A DNA stretch of 15,000 nucleotides from Cristatella mucedo. Taxonomy: Eukaryota > Bryozoa > Phylactolaemata > Cristatellidae. The notes under the pieces were generated by a model, which worked only from the letters and a program-made list of their open reading frames with translations, was not told the origin of the DNA and did not search any database. The position numbers and the translations under genes were made by a program. This document shows, in pieces, positions 7,770-15,000 of this stretch; position 1 is the stretch's first letter; the number at the start of each line of letters is the position of its first letter. The stretch covers positions 838,501 to 853,500 of the forward strand of contig WPIO01000034.1 in the NCBI GenBank assembly GCA_009760855.2. Direction: 5' to 3'.

Positions 7770-8056
7770 CTAAGGGAATAAATCTTCGTAAGTTTTTATT
7801 TGGTAAAATTTTGCAAACTGACTCCTAGCGTAGTGGCAATCCGTGCAGATAATGATTTTATTGTCTCGTAGGATGCCGTAGTCAAATTTTGTTGCTGTTG
7901 AATCGAGATCGCATAGATCACAACGTAATTCATCTTAAAGCTTTGACCTTCGTTTTATTTGTGTACACTTCAGTTGATCACTTTCCGGGTTTTGAATTTC
8001 TAATAAATTCTGTGTACACACTTTGCAAATATCACCATTCTGTACAGAATGTCATT
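7770..8056 (-). pseudogene. Cys-rich, probably zinc-binding protein relic
   Basis: One minus-strand frame of about 95 codons runs from near 8056 to the TAG at 7770-7772 with only one internal stop (TAA). It contains ICKVC, a single Cys in LKC, RCDLC and ICTDCHYAR, i.e. three CxxC pairs. The spacing suggests one or two zinc-binding knuckles. I recognise no named family; candidates are a zinc-ribbon DNA-binding protein or the Cys-rich lead-in of an HNH-type nuclease. It lies 70 bp upstream of the integrase relic and diverges from it. No clear start codon is visible, so the N-terminus may be lost. Confidence 0.42.
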
Positions 8057-8126
8057 CTTAATTTTAAAAGAGAGGACAAAGGACGGTAAGTTTGACCAGG
8101 ATTAAGATATAAGCCATGTATTCAAA

Positions 8127-8905
8127 CCAAGGCGAAGAGTAATTCCTCATGGGTTCTTCGACACAGAAGTGCCCAATGAAAGTCATCAAGCAGATATACT
8201 GTACATACCGACTGATTTGGGTTATAAATACTCATTAAGCGTGATCGATGTTGCTAGTAAGTGTGAAGACTCGAGAGCACTTAGATCAAATAATCAAAAC
8301 AGATAAAACAAGCACTAGTTAATATTTACTCGGCCAAAGAAGATTACAGTAGATCCTGGATCAGATTTCAAAGGAGACTTCAAGAAAGAAATAAAGAGAC
8401 ATGAAACACGCGTGATAGAAGCAACAAGCAAGAAAGTATTGCATTTGTTAAAAGAATGAATAGAACTATAGCAGAAAGAGCTTTCGTTGTTCAATATGAA
8501 CAATATTTAGAAAGTCTGAATTCCGGAGATCGTTAAAACAAGAAGTGGATTGAGAAATTACTTAAAATTCTAGATTATCTAAACAATAAAACTTTAGAAG
8601 AACAGAAGGAAAAGAGTCTGCTAAAGCCTTTAAAAATAAATAGTTAATCTAAACAAGCCAGAGTACCATAGAAAAGTAGAAAAACAAAAAGAGTCATTAG
8701 AACTTGGAAGCACCGTTAGATATTTACTAGAACCGGTAGATGTAGAAGATAAAGACAGAAGAAGAGCTATAGATCCGATATGGAGTTTTACAAAGCAAGT
8801 GATTGTCAGAACAATGGCAATGAAAGACCAACCAGTGCATTTTAGGCAAAAGATGTTGAAAAAGTTTTTTTTAGAGAAGAGCTACAGGTAATTAAACAGG
8901 AGTAG
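8127..8905 (+). pseudogene. Polinton-type (retroviral-like DDE) integrase relic
   Basis: The reading starts where similarity starts; no ATG is visible. It opens with a Pro-Arg-rich lead and FFDTEVPNESHQADILYIP, which holds the first catalytic Asp (8192-8194). Then come YKYSLSVIDVASK, a short gap with a stop at 8304, and KKITVDPGSDFKGDFKKE with the second Asp (8352-8354). After a frameshift near 8430 comes FVKRMNRTIAERAFVVQYEQ, where the catalytic Glu position is Lys (8450-8452). The C-terminal domain follows after more breaks: GSTVRYLLEPVDVEDKDRRR, AIDPIWSF, MAMKDQPVHF and REELQVIKQE, ending in TAG 8903-8905. This enzyme inserts element DNA into the host genome. At least three in-frame stops and two frameshifts make it inactive. 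Its end overlaps the convergent gene by 14 bp. Confidence 0.82.
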
Positions 8906-8991
8906 ATTCCTCTGGAGAACCTTCCGTTACAATATCCTTGAGTTCTATTTTTATTATTACCTCATCAGATAAAGCATGTCTCATCTTTTAC
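8892..8991 (-). pseudogene. C-terminal relic of unidentified gene convergent with integrase (copy 1)
   Basis: The minus strand encodes KMRHALSDEVIIKIELKDIV followed by an acidic Ser/Pro/Thr tail and a TAA at 8892-8894. The matching end of copy 2 at 9252-9434 shares the ALSD(E/D) motif, the following Ile-rich strand and the Asp-Ile-Val that comes next. Upstream of about 8991 the frame breaks down. The function is unknown. The tail-to-tail position with the integrase is the same in both copies. Confidence 0.5.
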
Positions 8992-9149
8992 TAGAAATCG
9001 TTACTCATAAAGCTATAACTACGTTTATAACTTTGATTGTACATCTTATCCTTATTAAGTTGTTTAGGCAAGATCAACTTTAGTATTATATTGCATAACT
9101 TCCTCATATAATTGGTTAACATATTTTTTTAGAAATCTGCCATTCTAGG

Positions 9150-9251
9150 ATTTTTAGAATAATGGCGATGAAAGACTAACCACTTAGATCTTTCCTAAAC
9201 GATATAAAGATACATTTTCTTAATGAAAAATTGCAAATAATCAAACAGTAA
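9150..9251 (+). pseudogene. Second copy of the integrase C-terminal end
   Basis: The frame reads RIMAMKD, a TAA stop, PLRSFLND, then EKLQIIKQ and TAA 9249-9251. It matches the end of the first integrase relic (VRTMAMKDQP and REELQVIKQ, about 8804-8905). Nothing of the catalytic core precedes it. It is a fragment of a diverged second element or a partial duplication. Confidence 0.6.
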
Positions 9252-9540
9252 TCAAACCTTTTGAGTGATGTCTATTTCATCTGTGCCTTTAACAATATCA
9301 TCGAATTCTGTTCTAGTTATGAAATCATCAGACAAAGCATCGGTTATCTTTGAGTTAAACTTTCCATTTGCTTCTAGAGTCGCTCTTTTGCGTTTGACTA
9401 TTTCTGCAAGGAAGCTATCAATTGATAACAACATCGTAGATACTGCTGTGAATGCATGAACAACTTTGGATAAGCCTGGGAGTAACTGAATGTAAGAGCT
9501 GGTAATCGTTACTCCTAGTGATATGACAATGTTTACAAAT
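9252..9540 (-). pseudogene. Unidentified gene convergent with integrase (copy 2, longer)
   Basis: The frame is open from about 9540 to TGA 9252-9254; the first ATG inside it is at 9434, which gives 60 residues. Before that ATG the frame adds a hydrophobic, Val/Ile/Leu-rich stretch (VNIVISLGVTITSSYIQLLP), suggesting the true start is further upstream, though a stop lies just before it. The C-terminal part is charged: EIVKRKRATLEANGK, then ITDALSDDFITRTEFDDIVK. It could be a membrane-associated or coiled protein. I recognise no family. Its last base abuts the stop of the integrase copy at 9251, the same arrangement as copy 1. Confidence 0.5.
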
Positions 9541-9554
9541 TTCTTTCATTGCAT

Positions 9555-10079
9555 ATCCTAGCTTCATTAAACTCATTTGGCACAACCTTATTTTGCTTAT
9601 TTATTTCATCAATTCTCAATACCTTTGGTTGACAACACTTTTTCTTAGATCGGATATTCTATATCGAATTTTCCTTTCTTTTTTTACTTCTGGCAGTCCT
9701 ATACGAATGGCGTTAGCCGGTGGCTGACAACCTAGCAAATGGTATGCGAATGAACATGGTCACGTGACCTGAAAATGGCTTTACCTTTGGCCAGACCGTT
9801 CTGGGCACGCCGGCTCACTTACCTCCGAGACCCACCTTAGCCGCTGTCTTGAGACCTTCACAATGCTCAGAAAGAAGACGCAGTTCGCTTTGCTTTGACA
9901 GGTTGATGACGAGCCGGTAGATTCTGGCTGCTCTCTGGTTTTGTATTTCGCGAGATAGGCTCTTATGGATCTACCTCGGAAGAGTTTCTCGTCGAGTGAT
10001 CACCTGTGAGTCATCGACCATTAGCATCGCACTTGAGTGATAGGTTCTTATGAATCTATCACTTTCTTCAGCCGATCCC
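9555..10079. other. Transition zone between AT-rich Polinton debris and the repeat-rich right half
   Basis: AT-rich sequence ends near 9690 and more GC-balanced sequence follows. No gene is supported. Two related short segments occur, ending in GATAGGCTCTTATGGATCTA (about 9953-9972) and GATAGGTTCTTATGAATCTA (about 10040-10059), which is an imperfect direct repeat about 87 bp apart. A 12-bp palindrome GGTCACGTGACC is at 9758-9769. Confidence 0.45.
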
Positions 10080-10336
<257 letters not shown>

Positions 10337-10344
10337 TCAGGAAT

Positions 10345-10974
10345 TTTCAAGCGTCCTGCCATTAAAGCCGCTGCACTCTCTTGCCGCCGTCGTGTCACTA
10401 AAGTCACTGTACTGTCGCGTAACGTCGAAGGCTCGGCGGAGTAGGCTTAACCTGCCGCTTACCGAGTGGCGTAACATGCCGCCTAACGCAGCTCGGTGCG
10501 CGCCTACGAGCAATAATCAGGCCGCCATAAAAAGGGTGTCTGGCGCTGGCCTACTCGCCGTTACTAAAAGGGGCCGTGAGTTGTCAGCGTGAATTGGAAA
10601 GCGAGGCACAAAAATTGGGAATTTTACTTAGTTTTATTCGCAAGCGAACAAACTCACTGCGCGTCAAGCTCAGATTTATCTATACACCGCTCACACGTTC
10701 TTAACAGCACAAGCATGCGTGCGGAGGGAATTGGCCCCCCCCCCGCACTTAGGATACTTATGTCTATGGTGGGGAACGACCCAAATAAGACGAGGAGTCC
10801 AAACCGGAGTCTAGACGCTGACTGGAGAACTAGGGCTCCGCTTTCACCTTAACAGCAGAAATACCGCTTGCGCTACACAGAGCACTCTTGCGGAGGAAAC
10901 ACGTCTCCACACTTAAGCTACTTACGTCTCAAGTGGGTACGACCCAAGTGGACGGATGTGCCCAAATTAACTCT
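10345..10974 (+). repeat. Unclassified repeat-like DNA with internal imperfect tandem duplication
   Basis: No gene is supported. Two related segments, about 10720-10794 and 10889-10958, are spaced about 169 bp apart. Both start TGCGGAGG and share CACTTA, TACTTA(T/C)GTCT, a GT-rich run and ACGACCCAA. A C9-10 run sits in the first. The segment leads directly into the dispersed repeat at 10975, so it may be part of the same unit. A TATA-like CATAAAAAGG lies near 10527, but I would not call it a promoter. Confidence 0.5.
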
Positions 10975-11702
<728 letters not shown>

Positions 11703-11951
11703 ACGCCTCGACGCTACAATCGACCCGCAGCTTCACAGAGTGATTGTACGCTCCTTTTCACTAGTTATCTTTTCAGTTCCAGCGCTTGGCTCAGGTATTA
11801 ACGTTCAATTTAAGCGCTCGGCTCGTATACACCGCAGCTAACAGACCTTGGCAACGAACCGAGAAGTCTGTTGGCTAACATAGTTGACTCAGTAATGAAA
11901 GATCTTAATTCAGTTACCGAGTCAAGTTTATCTATTAACGACCTTCTATTC
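11703..11951. other. Unassigned stretch between R1 and a CR1 3' end
   Basis: No gene is recognised. One short plus frame (about 11868-11950) encodes LANIVDSVMKDLNSV and a Ser/Leu-rich continuation that looks protein-like but matches nothing I know. Confidence 0.35.
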
Positions 11952-12290
11952 AAAAAATGTAATTTATCTCGGTCTGTAACTCCACAAAGTCATTAGGACC
12001 ACGTGGTTGTTACACATGAGAGTTTTGTATAGCACACTCATAGCCTCAGCGGCTTTCGGTACGCATTCGGTAGCCAACAGACTTCGTCTCACGCAACGAA
12101 GAAAAAGTGGGAAGCATAGCAGAGTCAGGAGAGTAGATGAGCTAGTGAGTAGCATAGAAGTAGCAGCTCAGGACCGCTGAAAAGGATGTGCCATAGTCGG
12201 CAGTAGGAGAGTAGTTGTCGTTGCATGAGAACTGATGAAGCGAGTTCCACAGTCTAGGACCTGCAGAGCTAAAGCTTCCATGTCTGGAAT
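11952..12290 (-). mobile_element. CR1/L2-type LINE, 3' end copy 3
   Basis: On the minus strand the sequence encodes SFSSAGPRLWNSLHQF (about 12230-12280) and SFSAVLSCYFYAT (about 12150-12190), matching copy 1 (LWNSLPQF and SFSAVLSCYFHAT). The shared 3'UTR follows, with a central block GACTTTGTGGAGTTACAGA near 11970-11990 and a short AATGTAATTTA tail at about 11957-11968. Upstream of about 12290 similarity to copy 1 fades, although an open frame continues to 12411. It is severely 5'-truncated and carries stops. Confidence 0.82.
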
Positions 12291-12410
12291 TAAATAACAG
12301 AATCCCTAACATCAAAGGAGTCATCTCAATCTCTGTCACCATCGAACGCGTACGACTCTGTTGACGCAGGGAAGCCACTGGCAACAGCTTCCCTCTTACG
12401 TTTTCGTGCA

Positions 12411-12740
12411 TAGGCTTATTTCATGTGATATAATTGGCCATTGGTATTACGACGTGGCTTGGCCTAATCACCATGAGACACAACTTCTAACCTTTTCAGA
12501 GCAATTGGTGAATTTTTTCTCACACTTTACGATAAAAAGGCCTAGCGAACGAGCAAACTTGCAAGCGAGTAAGAGATTTTTGTCGCTAAGGGTAAACACA
12601 ATTCATCACGGAGATTATGTCTTGCCTCAGCGACTATGCAGGCTGGTAGCAGATAAATTGTTCCTTTCCTGCTTTAACCTTGCGTTAAAGGTGCCCTTGC
12701 AGGCTAGATGGTTGTGAGCACACTTTAGTTTGGCCGCTGT
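12411..12740. other. Unassigned stretch
   Basis: An open frame of 118 codons (12361-12717, +) covers it, but its start lies antisense to the upstream end of the CR1 copy 3 region and its composition shows no motif or repeat of known type. I do not support it as a gene. Confidence 0.35.
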
Positions 12741-13385
12741 ACATACTCAACGAGGTGGCCGTAGTAGTCGATCGCGTGTCTTCCGTAATAACCGTTACGT
12801 CGGCGCCACTATCTATTTAAACGGGACTGTCATTCCACGCACGAACAAATCCACTTGCCATGTTGATGGTATCCTGACCGTCTGGTACTCCACAGCAACA
12901 AGCTTTGTAACGTTATCCACAGTGTAATTCTCATCACCGGATTCAGCCTCGACCTCTCTAACTTCAGCGTAACGTTTTCCGTGTGAATTGCAGCGCACTG
13001 CATAATGGCCGACTTTCTGGTAGAGATTGCAACTGCAGTCGCTAGCCATGCAGTGCCCGGGAATGTGTGCCAAGTTGCAGTTACATCCTTTTGCCCCATC
13101 ATAAAGCACAGCTATCATACGGTCCCCACTTGGCTGCTAGCCTCTAAGACAGAGGGTTCAGAACAGTCGGCTGACTGATTCCCGACGAACCCCAAAAACA
13201 TCTGAAGCCGGATGCTGCAGACTCGTCCCGCCTGACTCGCCGCTCTGTACCGCCACAGTTCATGCAAGGTTGGTATTAATGTCGGGGCTTCTTGAAGTTC
13301 AATGACAAACAACCCCACAAGCAAACGATCTCTGAACAACTCATCTTTTATGTCACCGTATTCGCAGTGCAAAGCCAAATCATGT
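12740..13385 (-). pseudogene. Ty3/Gypsy-type gag C-terminus, zinc knuckle and aspartic protease start
   Basis: On the minus strand from 13385 the frame reads LHCEYGDIKDELFRDRLLV, a conserved gag segment of Gypsy elements. A degraded stretch follows, then a Cys/His-rich region (GHCMASDCSCNLY, then QKVGHYAVRC). The second zinc knuckle is C-x2-Y-x4-H-x4-C, so its second Cys is Tyr. Next comes an acidic linker and then DLFVRGMTVPFK. One frameshift later the protease active-site motif IDSGADVTVI appears (DSGAD at 12799-12813), Ser replacing the more usual Thr. Gag packages the RNA and the protease cuts the polyprotein. No reverse transcriptase or integrase of this element is present, and no LTR could be assigned. 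Two frame changes make it inactive. Confidence 0.8.
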
Positions 13386-13439
13386 AGTGCTCATTCTAAT
13401 TCTTTCTGAGACACCCGGATGTTGATAGCCAAGCTTAAA

Positions 13440-13704
13440 TGAACGAGTCGTGGCCGACCAGCTGAACTCATATATTGAAACTTTCAACCTTGCTAGTAAG
13501 TTCTTGTCTGGCTTTAGAGCTAATTGCTCCAAAGAATCAGCATTGCTTCAGATTTACAATGACCTACTTAGGAAGGCAGACATGGGCACAGTCTGTCTGC
13601 TTGTTTTGCATGATATTTCGGCAGCTTTTGATACAATCGATCACCGAATTCTTCTTAAGCACCTTTCATCTCGCCTGAACATCACTGGAACATCACTCTT
13701 GTAG
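13440..13704 (+). pseudogene. CR1/L2-type LINE reverse transcriptase fragment
   Basis: This is an uninterrupted frame of about 85 codons. It reads VADQLNSYIETFNLASK, then FLSGFRANCSKESALLQIYN, then KADMGTVCLLVLHDISAAFD, then TIDHRILLKHLSSRL. SAAFD, with its catalytic Asp at 13630-13632, is reverse transcriptase motif A. The region corresponds to about 4420-4610 of CR1 copy 2 but is better preserved and differs in sequence, so it is a different copy or subfamily. The frame stops at 13702-13704, right where the dispersed repeat R2 begins, which suggests truncation by or at that repeat. The YADD box is not present. Confidence 0.85.
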
Positions 13705-13715
13705 TGCCTTGCTAG

Positions 13716-14408
13716 CCTTGGCTTAATTTTAGCACGAACAAGACCTGTTCGGCGCTGGGCAAGAACTCCTTTGTCCTGGAGCACTGAGCCAGAGAGGAGC
13801 TCCAGTGCGGTTACAGAGCAACAGCTTAAGAGCAAGCTAGGAAGCTCTGAGACCAGCGGTGGTGATTCGGCCTTTAGAATTGGTCCTATACCCGCGGGAG
13901 CTACCTATTGATGTAGGCTGACCTGTCAACCTCCGCCATTGCTCTGTCCAAAAAGAATCGTCTGGAACTCATTCAGCATTCAAGCTGGACAGAGGTGCCC
14001 TTCCAGTGGCCTAATGACGGTAATAATTCCTTACCGTAATGGGCCATGGTTTCAGACCAAATACCACTAAGTTCTTGCCCCATTGTCTCAGCAAGGTATT
14101 TAAGAGTCGAGTGAAGCTCGCTGGTGGTCTTTTGTTCACCTCTTGCTCTCACTCTTCGGCTTCGCTTCGACGCGGTTGGTCCTGGTTCTTTTGAAAGCGA
14201 TGGAGGATGAAATCGCCGTTCACCGGCGAAGATGACTAGACAGGAAGAGACAGCACTAGGGGGACTCGATGGACTAAACCGAAAACAGTCGTATCGCGTC
14301 CGAGCTAGTATTTTGCATTTCTTTTGTGTTGTATGCCTGCGCTCGCCCACGTGGTCTTGACATAAAGATTTGCCGGTGTGAGCTAGACGTAATTGTGTGG
14401 TGGGTGAA
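13716..14408 (-). repeat. Dispersed repeat copy R2 (inverted relative to R1)
   Basis: The minus strand matches R1 from its beginning (near 14408) to GCTAAAATTAAGCCAAGGC at 13717-13735. Relative to R1 it lacks the AG microsatellite; at that place it has a short purine-rich stretch, GAAGAGTGAGAGCAAGAGG on minus (about 14138-14156). It also has about 180 bp (about 13740-13930) that R1 lacks. The 166-codon frame on minus over this repeat (13973-14473) has no recognisable domain; part of it resembles the translation of R1 only because the DNA is repeated. Confidence 0.72.
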
Positions 14409-14739
14409 ATATTACATTGGTTCGTGCTCCTTCGTCTGTCTTTTTGCCGTTCTCCTAGGCGCAGATAGCTCAAGTGTGGATAATATTAAAATAATATTAA
14501 TGCACTTAGTAAAGCGCCCTCAGAGAAGTCAATCTTTTTCTAGGCGCTTCATATTTGCTGCAAGGGGAAAAGCAATTGCACGGTGAGTATTATCATACTT
14601 GATAAACAACATTAATAACATGGTTAGGGTTGACATGCACAGGGTCAGCATGCTAATGTCGTTAGTGGCAGCATGCACAGTGTCAGCACGCAAAGCACAC
14701 GAAGGACGAATCACGGGGACCCACTGAATATTGTCCTAA
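14409..14739. other. Unassigned AT-rich stretch, probably partly CR1/L2 3'UTR
   Basis: No gene is supported. The part from about 14600 to 14739 lies downstream of the C-terminus of the CR1/L2 element on minus and may be its 3'UTR. It contains repeated GCATGC-containing words (14649-14689: CAGCATGC... GGCAGCATGCACAGTGTCAGCA), with a related GACATGCACAGGGTCAGCA at 14632-14650. Confidence 0.4.
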
Positions 14740-15000
14740 ATAGGTGTGTTTTTAAGCTCTTTAAAATGTGGTCAAGTCATGGAATATTCTGCTGCAAGTC
14801 GGGAGGAAGTTCTAGGCTTTGGGAGCATATGAAGTAAATGAACGGTTTCCAAATGATTTGAGCTTCGTGCGAGTCATTGGTAAGCTGTTGGATTCCAAAA
14901 ACTGGGTGGTACGATTGTCGGGGAGTAAATCTGAGAGACGTGCGGGAGCCAAAGAATGAAGAGACCTAAAGGTGAGCGACATAACCTTGAAATCAATCCG
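14740..15000 (-). mobile_element. CR1/L2-type LINE C-terminal end, second family, running off the window
   Basis: On the minus strand from the window edge the frame reads RIDFKVMSLTFRSLHSLAP, then ARLSDLLPDN, then LKSFGNRSFTSYAPKA. After one stop it continues through NFLPTCSRIFHDLTTF into a basic tail near 14740-14760. This is the same conserved post-reverse-transcriptase region as in copy 1, but the sequence is clearly different and ends in a Lys/Thr/His/Leu-rich tail typical of L2-like members. The remainder of the element lies beyond 15000. At least one stop is present. Confidence 0.83.

Larger units (their letters stand above)
214..9550. mobile_element. Decayed Polinton/Maverick-like region, interrupted by CR1/L2 insertions
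   Basis: Three Polinton hallmark genes can be recognised in broken form: an integrase (+, 8127-8905), an adenain-like cysteine protease (-, 6128-6657) and a P-loop ATPase fragment (+, 6868-7002). Around them sit small unidentified frames, a possible phospholipase A2-like protein and HNH endonuclease relics. Polintons are large virus-like DNA transposons of eukaryotes that also encode a family B DNA polymerase and capsid proteins. I saw no polymerase or capsid gene and no terminal inverted repeats, so the outer limits are unknown. Two copies of the integrase 3' end show that more than one element, or a duplicated one, is present. Every gene carries stops or frameshifts, so the element is dead. 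The limits given are those of the recognisable pieces, and the whole may be a patchwork of several insertions. Confidence 0.68.

Noticed and set aside
9758-9769. Perfect 12-bp palindrome GGTCACGTGACC with an E-box core
   Set aside because: It is a single site with no associated gene; one such palindrome in 15 kb is not strong evidence of regulation.
12361-12717. Plus-strand frame of 118 codons
   Set aside because: It starts antisense to the upstream end of the CR1 copy 3 region, and I recognise no domain; open length alone is not enough.
13973-14473. Minus-strand frame of 166 codons with a conserved-looking N-terminal part
   Set aside because: Its similarity to a plus-strand frame at 10888-11106 follows from the inverted DNA repeat R1/R2. 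The frame is not kept along the repeat, so coding is not supported.

Overview
The window looks like transposon-rich DNA from an invertebrate metazoan. It has no ordinary host gene that I can support. The recognisable coding sequence is the wreckage of Polinton/Maverick-like elements, CR1/L2-type non-LTR retrotransposons and a Ty3/Gypsy-type LTR element, and almost every piece is broken by stops or frameshifts. Nothing supports a bacterial or free-viral genome: there are no intact operons, and dinucleotide microsatellites of about 250 bp are present. I cannot name the species or phylum from the sequence.

Positions 1 to about 9,650 are AT-rich and consist mainly of a decayed Polinton-like (virus-like DNA transposon) region. 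In order it holds: a small basic-then-hydrophobic protein relic (+, 214-723); a CR1/L2 3' end (+, about 1205-1810); an HNH-AP2 endonuclease relic (-, 2017-2649); a small protein and a possible phospholipase A2-like relic (+, 2689-3511); a second, partial HNH copy (+, about 3610-3815); a 5'-truncated, rearranged CR1/L2 element (-, about 3861-5805); an unidentified 97-codon frame (-, 5819-6112); an adenain-like cysteine protease relic (-, 6128-6657); a fragment of a P-loop packaging-type ATPase (+, about 6868-7002); a Cys-rich frame (-, 7770-8056); a Polinton-type integrase relic (+, 8127-8905) meeting an unidentified gene tail to tail (-, 8892-8991); and a second copy of that same tail-to-tail junction (about 9150-9540).

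From about 9,700 to 15,000 the composition becomes more balanced and the content changes. There is a (CT)n tract (about 10080-10336), an internally duplicated repeat, an (AG)n tract (about 11220-11459) lying inside one copy of a dispersed repeat (10975-11702, +), the inverted second copy of that repeat (13716-14408, -), a CR1/L2 3' end (-, about 11952-12290), a Gypsy gag-protease relic (-, about 12760-13385), a CR1/L2 reverse transcriptase fragment (+, 13440-13704), and another CR1/L2 C-terminal end running off the window edge (-, 14740-15000).

The genes do not work together today. In life, the Polinton set would have supplied integration (integrase), virion maturation (protease), genome packaging (ATPase) and structural proteins. 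The most unusual part is a phage-style HNH-AP2 endonuclease in the same neighbourhood, present twice in opposite orientations, with both copies carrying a stop at the same codon. Family assignments rest on motif recognition by eye; no database search was run.
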